From contig NZ_JPJE01000018.1 in the NCBI RefSeq assembly GCF_000765215.1, positions 1 through 64,000 of the forward strand: a stretch of DNA of 64,000 bases, given 5' to 3'. The position numbers and the translations under genes are program-made. The notes beneath the pieces are model-generated. The model saw nothing but the letters and a program-made list of their open reading frames with translations, was not told the DNA's origin and did not search any database. The DNA comes from Eubacterium sp. ER2. GTDB taxonomy: Bacteria > Bacillota > Clostridia > Lachnospirales > Lachnospiraceae. Shown in pieces: positions 8,139-17,009 of this stretch; within the stretch, counting starts at the first letter, position 1; each line of letters begins with the position of its first letter.

Positions 8139-9488
8139 ATGGCAGCAGAAACAGGAAAAATCTTATACAGCCTGGCGGGAGCGGCGGAGATCCTCATAGT
8201 TCTCATCCTGATTTCCCGCTATATTTATCTGGAGCCGGTCTTTAACACCAGGAGAAAATGGGCTCTCTTCTGGGGCATTTTCCTTTTCGGCCAGACAGCG
8301 CTCTTCCTGACAGTGGGGACAGACGGGGACCTGGCGGTCTTCTGGCCCCTCGCTGTCTTCGGGGGCTACACATCGGCGGTGAGGGACAGGCACAGGCTCA
8401 GGGGATTTTTCCTCTTTCTCCCGGTGACGGGATTTCTCATCGCGCCGGCTTCCCTCCTCTTCGGTATCCCCTACGTGCTGACCGGGGTCAGGGTGAGCGA
8501 TATGGGAAATTCGGAGCTGCTTTTAGATCTTCTCATCTGGGGGCTCCTGCTTCTGGCTCTCTGGAAGAGCAGAGAAGCCCGGCGCCGCTTTCGGGCGGAG
8601 GCAGCCCACAGAAGGCTGGGAAGGTGGGAGCGGAACCTCCTCCACGGCACAGGCCTTTTTCTCCTGGCCATTGGAGTGATGATCGCGGGGGGAGAGGAGC
8701 TGCCAGTCTCAGAGGAGGCGGCCAGGGGCTTTACCCTCCTTGCCAGCGTGGCGGCCGTGCTCCTGGAGGTGTCTGTGACCGCACTCGTACAGCAGGGAAA
8801 CAGGCGGTCCTACTACCAGTACATGGCAGACCTGAACCGGTCCTACCTGAGGGCGGAGCTGAAGCATTTCCAGGCGCGCAGGGAGAGTGACACAAGGCTC
8901 CGCATGTTCCGCCACGATATCCGCAATCACCTGCTGTGCATCCGGGAGCTGGCCGACAGGGGGAACTACAGCGGTCTCTCCGGCTATATCGGGGAGCTGG
9001 AGGGGCGCCTGGAGATGGCGGACACCTCCCTCCACTGCGGAAACGATATCGGGGATGCCATCCTGAATGAAAAAAATATGCTGGCAGTCCAAAGAGGCAT
9101 AGAGATACGGCTGGACGGCCGGCTGCCGTCCCCCTTGCCGGTAGACGCCGCGGACATCTGCGCCCTCTTTGCCAATGCACTGGACAATGCCCTGGAGGCC
9201 CAGCCTCACGGCGGGTGGGTCCGGGTCCGCATCCGGCAGCAGGGGCAGATGCTCAGCCTTGTGTTTGAAAATCCGGCAGGAAATGCCAGGGCGGACATAC
9301 CCCTGGGGCATACGGAAAAAGAAGACGGGGAGGAGCACGGCTTCGGCCTTCTCAATATGGAGTGGGCGGCAAGGAAATACCAGGGCACTCTCCGGCGGGA
9401 AATCCTGGAGCCGCCGGATGGCGGGCAGGGGGAGCGGATCTACCGCCTGGAAATCCTCCTCTTCCTTCCGGCGGAAAACAGGGCGTAA
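8139..9488 (+). CDS. GHKL sensor histidine kinase (AgrC/ComD-like)
   Basis: A 449-residue membrane kinase. The first 200 residues contain about six hydrophobic segments forming a sensor. A helical stretch leads to the phosphorylated histidine in FRHDIRNHLL near residue 258. The GHKL ATPase domain follows, with the N-box in FANALDNALEAQ and the G-box in HGFGLLNM. The ATG at 8139 is chosen because AAGGAG at 8127-8132 is well spaced and overlaps the end of the regulator gene; an upstream in-frame start would lie inside that gene. It pairs with the LytTR regulator. The signal is unknown. Confidence 0.9.
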   Translation: MAAETGKILYSLAGAAEILIVLILISRYIYLEPVFNTRRKWALFWGIFLFGQTALFLTVGTDGDLAVFWPLAVFGGYTSAVRDRHRLRGFFLFLPVTGFLIAPASLLFGIPYVLTGVRVSDMGNSELLLDLLIWGLLLLALWKSREARRRFRAEAAHRRLGRWERNLLHGTGLFLLAIGVMIAGGEELPVSEEAARGFTLLASVAAVLLEVSVTALVQQGNRRSYYQYMADLNRSYLRAELKHFQARRESDTRLRMFRHDIRNHLLCIRELADRGNYSGLSGYIGELEGRLEMADTSLHCGNDIGDAILNEKNMLAVQRGIEIRLDGRLPSPLPVDAADICALFANALDNALEAQPHGGWVRVRIRQQGQMLSLVFENPAGNARADIPLGHTEKEDGEEHGFGLLNMEWAARKYQGTLRREILEPPDGGQGERIYRLEILLFLPAENRA

Positions 9489-9561
9489 AAGGTTGCTGCC
9501 TCCGAATGTCCCGGGTGCCTCTCTCATATATATGAAGAAAAGCCCCAGGGGGAGAGGAAAG

Positions 9562-10347
9562 ATGAAGCTTCCAGGGAAGAGGGCCGTGTTCCTTCTGTAT
9601 GCCTGCGCCCTGCTCCTGCCGGTCCTGGCCGGCTCCTTCAGAGAGCAGGCCGGGGCCGGCAAAATGACAGCGAAGACAGAGGCGCCGGTCCGGGAGACCG
9701 GCACAGGCGGCGGGACAGTGGAGACCGGTGCAGGAGGCAGGACGGCGGAGACCGATGCGGGCAGCAAGGCTGAGGCGCAGGAGGACGAAAAGTCCCGGCA
9801 GGTGGCGCTCACCTTTGACGACGGCCCCAGCCCCGACTGGACGCCAAAGCTGCTGGACGGACTGAAGGAGCGGAATGTGCGGGCCACCTTTTTCCTTATT
9901 GGCATGTACGCGGTGCAGTACCCGGAAATCGTGGAGCGGATGGACCGGGAGGGACATCTCATCGGGAACCACACCTATCACCACGTCCAGCTGGATCTGG
10001 AGGATGAGGAGCATCTGCGCCGGGAAATAGGGGATACAGACAAAGTCATCTACCTTATCACGGGAAAGCACACAGACTATGTGCGCCCGCCCTTTGGCGT
10101 CTGGGACGAGAGGCTGGAGGAGGAGCTGCAGGTACTGCCGGTCCTGTGGACGGTGGATCCGCTGGACTGGACCACGGAAAATACGGACCAGATCGTAGAA
10201 AAGGTAGTGACGGAGGCGGAGGATGGTGATATCATTTTACTGCACGACTGCTACGAGTCTTCCGTGGAGGCGGCGCTGCGCATCGTGGATATCCTCCGGG
10301 ACGAAGGATTTGCGTTCGTGACGGCAGATGAGCTGGTGCTGCCCTGA
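9562..10347 (+). CDS. Secreted or membrane-anchored polysaccharide deacetylase (NodB domain)
   Basis: A 261-residue protein. An N-terminal hydrophobic segment (AVFLLYACALLLPVLAG) is a signal peptide or anchor, followed by a Gly/Thr/Glu-rich linker. The NodB domain covers about 75-260. Metal-binding TFDDGPS and HTYHH, the RPPFG segment and the closing LHDC histidine are all present. It would remove N-acetyl groups from a cell-wall glycan such as peptidoglycan GlcNAc, outside the membrane. The ATG at 9562 has a GGGGGAGAGG site; an upstream ATG at 9532 has none. The gene follows the two-component pair at 73 bp and may be controlled by it. Confidence 0.88.
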   Translation: MKLPGKRAVFLLYACALLLPVLAGSFREQAGAGKMTAKTEAPVRETGTGGGTVETGAGGRTAETDAGSKAEAQEDEKSRQVALTFDDGPSPDWTPKLLDGLKERNVRATFFLIGMYAVQYPEIVERMDREGHLIGNHTYHHVQLDLEDEEHLRREIGDTDKVIYLITGKHTDYVRPPFGVWDERLEEELQVLPVLWTVDPLDWTTENTDQIVEKVVTEAEDGDIILLHDCYESSVEAALRIVDILRDEGFAFVTADELVLP

Positions 10348-10470
10348 GGGGCGCGCCGCTGCAGGGCGTGAGGCATGGACCGCAGGAATGCGCGGCGATA
10401 TGAAAATCGGCGTTTCAGTGAAGGCAGCGCTGAAAAGCAGGGAAAAAAGCAGAAAGAAAAGGCAAAGAGG

Positions 10471-11214
10471 ATGACAGAATTCAGAGAACAGGAATATACA
10501 GCAGATGAATTTGCAAGGACAGCGCTCCTCATAGGGGAGGAGAAGCTGCAGAAAATACGAAGCTCCTCGGTCATGGTGCTGGGGGTGGGAGGCGTGGGCT
10601 CCCACTGCATCGAGGCTCTGGCAAGGGCCGGGGTGGGGCGCCTCATCCTGGTGGACAATGACAGGGTGTCCATGACCAACATCAACCGCCAGTCCATCGC
10701 CTGCCACAGCACGGTGGGCCGGTACAAGACGGAGGTGATGCGGGAGCGGATACAGGATATCTGCCCTGAGACGGAGGTACAGACCTTTGAGACCTTTGTC
10801 CTGGCGGACAATACAGACCCGCTTTTTGCGGAGAGGCCGGACTACATCGTGGACGCCATTGACACGGTGACGGCAAAGCTGGCGGTGATCGAGAGGGCGG
10901 ACAGGGAGCGGATCCCCGTCATCAGCTGCATGGGGACAGGAAACAAGCTCCACCCGGAGCTCTTTGAGATTGAAGATATAAGCCGGACCTCCGTGTGCCC
11001 CCTCTGCAAGGTGATGCGAAGAGAGCTGAAAAAGCGGGGGATCGAGCATGTGAAGGTGCTCTACTCCAAAGAAAAGCCTGTGGACGTATCAGGACGGGAC
11101 ACGGGGGAGGACAAGGGACAAAGGAGGAGCCTGCCGGGAAGCATCTCCTTTACGCCCCCTGTGGCAGGCCTTCTCATCGCGGGGGAAGTGGTGCGGGATA
11201 TAGCAGGACTTTAG
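10471..11214 (+). CDS. tcdA: tRNA threonylcarbamoyladenosine dehydratase
   Basis: A 247-residue ThiF/E1-like protein. The nucleotide-binding glycine motif is GVGGVGSHCIE near residue 32, followed by LVDNDRVSMTNINRQ, the E1-family metal/nucleotide segment. DAIDTVTAK and ISCMGTGNKLHP are specific to TcdA (YgdL/CsdL). It activates the threonylcarbamoyl group of t6A37 with ATP to form the cyclic ct6A hypermodification. The start at 10471 gives the usual family length and places the conserved FARTALLIG segment near the N-terminus. An in-frame ATG at 10375 would add a highly basic, unconserved 32-residue leader. Confidence 0.88.
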   Translation: MTEFREQEYTADEFARTALLIGEEKLQKIRSSSVMVLGVGGVGSHCIEALARAGVGRLILVDNDRVSMTNINRQSIACHSTVGRYKTEVMRERIQDICPETEVQTFETFVLADNTDPLFAERPDYIVDAIDTVTAKLAVIERADRERIPVISCMGTGNKLHPELFEIEDISRTSVCPLCKVMRRELKKRGIEHVKVLYSKEKPVDVSGRDTGEDKGQRRSLPGSISFTPPVAGLLIAGEVVRDIAGL

Positions 11215-11237
11215 GCTGGAAAGGTGGCAGAACAGAT

Positions 11238-12560
11238 ATGGATCTATTTGAGTACGCAAGAGAACAGAATATGGACAGGGAGTCTCCCCTGGCCTCCAGG
11301 CTGCGGCCGGAGACGCTGGAGGAGGTGGTGGGCCAGCAGCACATCATCGGGAAGGACAAGCTCCTCTACCGGGCCATCAAGGCGGACAAGCTGGGCTCCC
11401 TCATTTTCTACGGCCCGCCGGGAACCGGGAAGACTACCCTTGCCAAGGTCATCGCCCACACCACGAAGGCGGAGTTCACCCAGATCAACGCCACAGTGGC
11501 GGGAAAGAAAGACATGGAGGAGGTGGTCCGCCAGGCGAAGGAGCGCCGCGGAATGTACGGCCGCCGGACCATCCTCTTTGTGGATGAGATACACAGGTTC
11601 AACAAGGGGCAGCAGGACTATCTCCTTCCTTTTGTGGAGGACGGAACCATCACCCTCATCGGGGCCACCACGGAGAACCCCTATTTCGAGGTAAACGGGG
11701 CTCTCATCTCCAGGTCCAGCATCTTTGAACTCTATCCCCTGAGCAAGGAGGATGTGAAGACCCTCATCAACCGGGCGGTCTACGACAAAGAGAAGGGGAT
11801 GGGCAGCTATGACGCGGTGATCGATGAGGACGCTCTGGAATTCCTGGCGGACGTGGCGGGCGGGGACGCAAGGAACGCCCTGAACGCGGTGGAGCTGGGC
11901 GTGCTGACCACAGAGCGGTCCGCTGACGGAAAGATCCACCTGACTCTGGAGGTGGCCTCCGAGTGCATCCAGAAGCGGGTGGTCCGCTACGACAAGACCG
12001 GGGACAATCACTACGACACCATCTCCGCCTTTATCAAGAGCATGAGAGGGTCGGACCCGGATGCGGCCGTGTACTATCTGGCCAAAATGCTCTACGCGGG
12101 GGAGGATATCAAGTTTATCGCCCGCAGGATCATGATATGCGCTTCGGAGGATGTGGGAAACGCGGACCCTATGGCTCTCACCGTGGCGGTCTCCGCCGCC
12201 CAGGCGGTGGAGCGGGTGGGGATGCCGGAGGCCCAGATCATCCTGTCCCAGGCAGCGCTCTACGTGGCCACGGCCCCCAAGAGCAACTCGGCGGTGAACG
12301 CCATTTTTGCCGCCATGGAGAATGTGGGGCGCTGCAAGACCACCGTGCCTGCGCATCTTCAGGACGCCCACTACAGGGGGGCGAAGGACCTGGGCCGCGG
12401 CACAGGCTACAAGTACGCCCACGATTACCCGGACCATTATGTGGAGCAGCAGTACCTGCCTGACGAGATACAGGGCACCCGGTTCTATGAGCCCGGGGAC
12501 ATGGGATATGAGAGGCAGATCAAGGAGCATATGAGAAAGATAAAAGGACAGAAGGACTGA
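11238..12560 (+). CDS. rarA: Replication-associated recombination ATPase RarA/MgsA
   Basis: A 440-residue AAA+ ATPase of normal RarA length. The N-terminal segment SPLASRLRPETLEEVVGQQH is followed by Walker A GPPGTGKTT near residue 58, Walker B LFVDEIHRFN near 110, sensor 1 GATTENP near 137, and SRSSIFEL. The C-terminal MgsA_C region contains the YKYAHDYP pattern close to the end. RarA acts at stalled or damaged replication forks and interacts with single-strand binding protein in known bacteria. It starts 23 bp after tcdA and is the last gene before a strong terminator. Confidence 0.93.
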   Translation: MDLFEYAREQNMDRESPLASRLRPETLEEVVGQQHIIGKDKLLYRAIKADKLGSLIFYGPPGTGKTTLAKVIAHTTKAEFTQINATVAGKKDMEEVVRQAKERRGMYGRRTILFVDEIHRFNKGQQDYLLPFVEDGTITLIGATTENPYFEVNGALISRSSIFELYPLSKEDVKTLINRAVYDKEKGMGSYDAVIDEDALEFLADVAGGDARNALNAVELGVLTTERSADGKIHLTLEVASECIQKRVVRYDKTGDNHYDTISAFIKSMRGSDPDAAVYYLAKMLYAGEDIKFIARRIMICASEDVGNADPMALTVAVSAAQAVERVGMPEAQIILSQAALYVATAPKSNSAVNAIFAAMENVGRCKTTVPAHLQDAHYRGAKDLGRGTGYKYAHDYPDHYVEQQYLPDEIQGTRFYEPGDMGYERQIKEHMRKIKGQKD

Positions 12561-12602
12561 CAGAGGGACTGACGGGCCCGCAGCTCCTTTACACCTTTCA
12601 CA

Positions 12603-12647
12603 ACAAAAAGAGCACCATTCGCAACAGAGGATGTGTGCTCTTTTTGT
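12603..12647 (+). terminator. Intrinsic terminator after rarA
   Basis: A 13-bp perfect stem (12603-12615 with 12635-12647) encloses a 19-nt loop. The A-rich left arm and T-rich right arm make it usable in both directions. It closes the long co-directional run that begins at 4.5 kb. Confidence 0.85.
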
Positions 12648-12688
12648 CTGGGGGCTATAGTAGGGGTACAAGGAGGTAACAAAGAGAG

Positions 12689-13642
12689 ATGAAAAAACAG
12701 GTACGGAAAATGACAAACCGCACAGCGGGCTATATTTTTTTCTACAATCTGATCATGGTAGCCGTCATGTTCGGAGCTGTCGCTATCAGGACCATCGCCA
12801 TCATGGCCGGAGCCGGGTCAGAGCAGGCGGCAGACCGGGCGGTGGGGGCCTTTGGGCAGAACATGGGCTCTTTCCTGGGGATACTGAGCATCGCGGGCGT
12901 GTGCGGAGGACTTCTCTTCCTGGCCATAGCCAGCCGCAGGACAGGTCTTGTGAGGGAGGCATTCCGGAGCAGCCGAAAGATGGAGGCCGGAAATTTTATC
13001 CGGATATTTTGCGTTTTTATGGCCTGCCAGACAATCTTTACTGTGGCAGCTCTCCTGGCAGAACTGGTCCTCAATCCCTTTGGACTGACTCTTAAGAACG
13101 CGGCTGAGAGTGCATCGGCAGTGAGCGGCGACCTGCCCATGTTCCTCTACGCCTCCCTGATAGGGCCTGTGGCGGAGGAGCTTGTATTCAGGGGATTTGT
13201 ATTGAGAAGGCTGCTGGGAGGGGGCAAAGGGTTTGCAATCGTCCTGTCCGCTGTCCTCTTTGGCGCCATGCACGGGAATTTCCTGCAGGGCACCTTCGCG
13301 GTGGGAGCGGGGCTAGTCTTCGGATATGTGGCGGTGGAGTACTCCATAGGGTGGTCCATCCTGATCCATGTTCTCAACAATCTGGTGTTCAGCGACCTCC
13401 TGGGGCGGCTGGCGGGGGCTCTCCCGAAGACGGCCGGGGCGGTGCTGGAGTACGGCGTGCCGGGATTTTTCTTCCTGGCGGCCTGCGTCATCCTTGTGAA
13501 GGAGAGAGAGAAGATCGTCTCCTGGTGGCGGCGGAACCGCCCGCCCAGGAGGTACTGGCTGTGGGCTTTCACCACTTTCTGGATGCTCCTCTTCCTCATC
13601 ATGGAGACAGTGGTGGCTCTGGAGGGAGTGAGCCGGCTTTAG
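12689..13642 (+). CDS. CPBP-family intramembrane metalloprotease
   Basis: A 317-residue protein with about eight hydrophobic segments. The CPBP/Abi (CAAX protease and bacteriocin-processing) motifs are intact: EELVFRGFVLRRL (EExxxR) near residue 163, FGAMHGN near 193, and the closing IHVLNN near 230. It would cleave peptides within the membrane. Relatives process prenylated proteins, act in bacteriocin self-immunity, or clip regulators. Directly downstream lies a Bce-type peptide-antibiotic ABC transporter, so a shared role in peptide stress is possible but only inferred. An AGGAGG site is at 12671-12676. Confidence 0.85.
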   Translation: MKKQVRKMTNRTAGYIFFYNLIMVAVMFGAVAIRTIAIMAGAGSEQAADRAVGAFGQNMGSFLGILSIAGVCGGLLFLAIASRRTGLVREAFRSSRKMEAGNFIRIFCVFMACQTIFTVAALLAELVLNPFGLTLKNAAESASAVSGDLPMFLYASLIGPVAEELVFRGFVLRRLLGGGKGFAIVLSAVLFGAMHGNFLQGTFAVGAGLVFGYVAVEYSIGWSILIHVLNNLVFSDLLGRLAGALPKTAGAVLEYGVPGFFFLAACVILVKEREKIVSWWRRNRPPRRYWLWAFTTFWMLLFLIMETVVALEGVSRL

Positions 13643-13658
13643 GGAGACAGCCGCTGTG

Positions 13659-13762
13659 TGACAAAAATGTAAGGTACAGACCCGGAAATGTAATATGAAA
13701 AAATGGATAGCCTGCCTTTCCTTCGGTATAATGTCTACAGAACATACGAAGAGAAAGGCAGG
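13659..13762 (+). promoter_or_regulatory. Bce-type promoter: BceR-like site and long inverted repeat around the -10 box
   Basis: TGACA-AAAA-TGTAA at 13659-13672 matches the TNACA-N4-TGTAA consensus known for BceR-like regulators. A promoter follows (TGGATA 13704-13709, 17-bp spacer, TATAAT 13727-13732). Flanking the -10 box is an unusually long inverted repeat, 13711-13725 against 13747-13762, with 15 paired positions and one extra base in the right arm. The right arm also contains the ribosome-binding site. The regulator is not encoded nearby. Confidence 0.6.
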
Positions 13763-13770
13763 TTATTTTC

Positions 13771-14535
13771 ATGGCATTACTGGAAGTGAAAAATGTAAAG
13801 AAAATATATACGACCCGGTTTGGCGGCAGCCAGGTGGAGGCGCTGCGAAATGTGAGCTTCTCTGTTGAACCCGGCGAGTATGTGGCGATCATGGGTGAGT
13901 CCGGCTCAGGCAAGACCACCCTCCTCAACATCCTGGCGGCGCTGGACCAGCCGACCGCCGGGAGAGTCTATCTGAAGGGAAATGATATCGGAAAGGTGAA
14001 GGAAAAGGAGATGGCGGCCTTCCGCAGGCAGAACCTGGGTTTTGTCTTTCAGGACTTCAATCTGCTGGATACCTTTTCCCTGAGGGACAACATTTTCCTG
14101 CCCCTGGTCCTGTCGGGAAAGAAGTATGAGGAGATGGACCGCCGCCTCCAGCCCATAGCGCAAAAGCTGGGTATCCGGGAAATCCTTGGCAAATTTCCCT
14201 ACGAGGTGTCGGGAGGACAGAAGCAGAGGGCCGCGGTGGCAAGAGCACTCATCACAAAGCCCCAGCTTATCCTGGCAGATGAGCCCACCGGCGCCCTGGA
14301 TTCCCGGTCTGCAGACGAGCTGCTGGGAATGTTCATGCAGATCAACAGGGACGGCCAGACTATCCTCATGGTGACCCACAGTGTGAAAGCGGCCAGCACG
14401 GCGGGGCGGGTCCTGTTCATCAAGGATGGGGAGGTGTTCCACCAGCTCTACAGAGGCAGCCTGACAAACGAGCAGCTCTACCAGAAGATTTCGGACACAC
14501 TGACCGTTCTGGCTACGGGAGGTGAGAAGAGGTGA
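13771..14535 (+). CDS. Bce-type peptide-antibiotic ABC transporter, ATP-binding subunit
   Basis: A 254-residue ABC ATPase of the MacB/BceA/LolD class. Walker A is GESGSGKTT near residue 38, the signature is VSGGQKQRAA near 147, and Walker B is LILADEPTGALDS near 167, with the H-loop in MVTHS. The QDFNLLDTFSLRDNI segment is typical of BceA. It powers the large FtsX-type permease encoded next. These complexes sense and shield against cell-wall-active peptides such as bacitracin, often by freeing lipid II-cycle targets. The stop overlaps the permease start as GTGA. Confidence 0.9.
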   Translation: MALLEVKNVKKIYTTRFGGSQVEALRNVSFSVEPGEYVAIMGESGSGKTTLLNILAALDQPTAGRVYLKGNDIGKVKEKEMAAFRRQNLGFVFQDFNLLDTFSLRDNIFLPLVLSGKKYEEMDRRLQPIAQKLGIREILGKFPYEVSGGQKQRAAVARALITKPQLILADEPTGALDSRSADELLGMFMQINRDGQTILMVTHSVKAASTAGRVLFIKDGEVFHQLYRGSLTNEQLYQKISDTLTVLATGGEKR

Positions 14536-16487
14536 GCAGCAGGATCTACGCAAAGCTGGCGGTTACCAATATAAAGAACAACGGGAAGACCTATGTTCCC
14601 TTCATGCTGACGGCCGTGCTCACGGTCATGATGTACTACATGATGGATACTCTGGCCAGGAACGACAGCATCGGCAACAGGAATGTGACGACGGTCCTCA
14701 CCCTCACCATACCGGTGATGGCCCTGTTCTCCCTCATTTTCCTCTTCTACACAAACAGCTTTCTCATCAGGAGGAGGAAGAAGGAGATCGCGGTCTACAA
14801 TATCCTGGGCATGGGGAAGGGACACATCGGCAGGATGCTTACCGTAGAGACGCTGATCATATGGGCTGTCAGCCTGGTGCTGGGGATACTGGGAGGCATG
14901 GTCTTCGGGAAGCTGATGCATCTTCTCCTCCTGCGCATCCTGCAGTATGATGTGGGCATACGCTTCCATATCTCCCTGCCCTCCATCCTCTACACGGCGG
15001 TCCTCTTTACCTTTATCTTTTTCCTGACATGGCTCTACAACCTTTTTCAGGTAAAGCTGGCCAATCCGGTGGAACTCCTGCGGGGCGGCAATGTGGGGGA
15101 GAGGGAGCCCAGGACCAAGTGGCTCCTTGCTCTTGTCGGCGTGCTGGCAATGGGAGTGGGATACTATCTGGCGATCACTACGGAGCGGCCCATTGACGCC
15201 ATCGACACCTTTATCGTGGCAGTCGTCCTTGTTATCATAGGCACCTACTGTCTCTTCATCGCGGGCAGCATCGCTGTCCTGAAGGCGCTCAGGAAAAAGA
15301 AAAATTTCTACTACAAGGCAAATCATTTCACAGCGGTGTCGGGCATGATCTACCGGATGAAGCAGAACGCGGCGGGGCTTGCCAATATCTGCATCCTGAG
15401 CACCATCGTGCTGGTGCTCATCTCCAGCACGGTGAGCCTTTACGCGGGGATGGAGGACATACTGGACCAGCGGTTCCCCTACGATTACTGCATCACCACG
15501 GCGGACGCCTCCGATCCGGCGACCATTTCGTCCATAGACCGGATCGTGGAGGAGGAGCTCTCTGCCCGCCATGTGGAGAAGGAGGACGGCATGTCCTACA
15601 GGTACGGCGCCACCGCCGTGCTCCGGCAGAGCGACACAGCCTTTACCAACAGCCAGACTGTGGACTACACGGTGGAGGATATACAGGAGATGTATTTTAT
15701 CCCTCTGGAGGACTACCAGAAGGTCCAGGGAGACCCCACGGAGCTCGCCCCGGACGAGGTCATCCTCTTCGTCACCGACGAGGGCAGCTACGGCCGGGAC
15801 ACCATCACAGTCAACGGGAAAGAGCTGAAGGTGGTGAAGGAGCTGAAGGATTTCCGGCTGGAGGACAAGAGCGTGGCCCGGGTGGTCACCGGCTGGTATC
15901 TGATCATGCCGGATGAACAGTCCATACTGGACATGGGCGTGGTGAACGGCGCTCTCCAGTACTCCACCTACTTTGACATGGGCGGAAGCCAGGATGACTG
16001 CCTGGCGGCGGTGCAGAGCATTGCGGACCGGATCGGACAGGAGGTGCCCGGGGCGGTGTGCGAGAACAGGGAGCTGAGCCGGGAAAATTTCTTTGCCCTG
16101 TACGGAAGCCTCTTCTTCATCGGTCTCTACCTGGGCATCATGTTCCTGGTGGCCACAGTGCTCATCATCTACTACAAGCAGATTTCCGAGGGCTACGACG
16201 ACAGGGAGCGGTACCAGATCATGCAGAAGGTGGGCATGGGAAAACGGGAGGTCAGGCGTTCCATACGCAGCCAGGTGCTGATGGTGTTCTTCCTGCCCCT
16301 TGTGATGGCTGTGGTTCACATTGCGGTGGCCTTCAATGTCATCGACAAGCTGTTGGCCATGCTGGGCCTTGTCAACACGCCCCTGTTCCTGGCCTGCACG
16401 GCGGCCACGGTGCTGGTGTTCGCCCTCTTCTATGTGGCTGTCTTTGCCGTCACGGCCAGAGAATATTATAAGATTGTCAATGAGTGA
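14532..16487 (+). CDS. Bce-type ABC transporter permease (FtsX domain)
   Basis: A 651-residue permease, the usual size for BceB. About ten transmembrane segments are arranged as an FtsX-like block near residues 15-280, a large extracellular domain at about 310-530 rich in charged residues, and a last block of segments at about 535-650. That large extracellular domain is the mark of the peptide-sensing Bce family. Translation starts at GTG 14532, inside the stop of the ATPase gene. In studied systems the permease also passes the signal to a BceS kinase, but no such kinase or regulator lies beside it here. Confidence 0.88.
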   Translation: MSSRIYAKLAVTNIKNNGKTYVPFMLTAVLTVMMYYMMDTLARNDSIGNRNVTTVLTLTIPVMALFSLIFLFYTNSFLIRRRKKEIAVYNILGMGKGHIGRMLTVETLIIWAVSLVLGILGGMVFGKLMHLLLLRILQYDVGIRFHISLPSILYTAVLFTFIFFLTWLYNLFQVKLANPVELLRGGNVGEREPRTKWLLALVGVLAMGVGYYLAITTERPIDAIDTFIVAVVLVIIGTYCLFIAGSIAVLKALRKKKNFYYKANHFTAVSGMIYRMKQNAAGLANICILSTIVLVLISSTVSLYAGMEDILDQRFPYDYCITTADASDPATISSIDRIVEEELSARHVEKEDGMSYRYGATAVLRQSDTAFTNSQTVDYTVEDIQEMYFIPLEDYQKVQGDPTELAPDEVILFVTDEGSYGRDTITVNGKELKVVKELKDFRLEDKSVARVVTGWYLIMPDEQSILDMGVVNGALQYSTYFDMGGSQDDCLAAVQSIADRIGQEVPGAVCENRELSRENFFALYGSLFFIGLYLGIMFLVATVLIIYYKQISEGYDDRERYQIMQKVGMGKREVRRSIRSQVLMVFFLPLVMAVVHIAVAFNVIDKLLAMLGLVNTPLFLACTAATVLVFALFYVAVFAVTAREYYKIVNE

Positions 16488-16536
16488 GACAGTGTGATAA
16501 AATAGTGGCAGATCAGATCAAAGGAGGAATGTCACT

Positions 16537-16881
16537 ATGACAAAAGCATCAGAGAGAGAGACTGTCAAAGTAGAGCACGTCAACGGCGGCGCGGGATTTA
16601 TCATGAAGGAGGCTCTCATCACAGGGGAGGAGCTGGGAGAGCACTGCAAGATGTTCAGCCGCGTGACCATAAAGCCGGGCTGTGAGCTGGGCCACCACGA
16701 GCACCACGGGGAGACAGAGACCTACTACGTGATCAGCGGCAGCGGCATGTACGATGACAACGGCAAGGCGGTTCCCATCGAGGCGGGAGACGTGACCTTC
16801 TGCAAGGACGGGGACGGCCATGGGGTGAAGAACACAGGGACAGAGGACCTGGTCTTTGTGGCCCTCATCCTGAAAAAATAG
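16537..16881 (+). CDS. Small cupin-domain protein
   Basis: A 114-residue single-domain cupin_2 protein. The first motif is present as GHHEHHGETETYYVISG at about residues 47-63, supplying the metal-binding histidines and glutamate. The second lies near GDVTFCKDGDGHGVKNTG. Such small cupins bind a metal and a small ligand or act as isomerases or sensors; no function can be assigned. It is preceded by AAAGGAGG, and a bidirectional terminator follows, separating it from the convergent minus-strand operon. Confidence 0.82.
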   Translation: MTKASERETVKVEHVNGGAGFIMKEALITGEELGEHCKMFSRVTIKPGCELGHHEHHGETETYYVISGSGMYDDNGKAVPIEAGDVTFCKDGDGHGVKNTGTEDLVFVALILKK

Positions 16882-16909
16882 AAAACAGGCAGGAACAAAA
16901 GACAGCAAA

Positions 16910-16958
16910 AAAGAGCGGGCCGCGCCCGGGAAAAGCTCCCGGATACGGCCCGCTCTTT
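16910..16958. terminator. Bidirectional terminator between convergent units
   Basis: A 13-bp outer stem (16910-16922 with 16946-16958) plus an inner CCGGGA/TCCCGG stem is flanked by A-runs on the left and T's on the right. It serves the cupin gene on the plus strand and the Gld-like operon ending at 17010 on the minus strand. Confidence 0.85.
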
Positions 16959-17009
16959 GCAAATGCAAAATGTTGGAATTTGTGGCTTCAGCCCGCGGCG
17001 GGTGAGAAA

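Noticed and set aside
7427-9488. Agr-type quorum-sensing locus
   Set aside because: The kinase and regulator fit, but no AgrB-like protease or precursor peptide gene could be found on either side.
14478-16319. Very long antisense open frame opposite the Bce-type permease
   Set aside because: It is His/Asp-rich shadow translation of a GC-rich coding strand; the plus-strand permease is clearly real.
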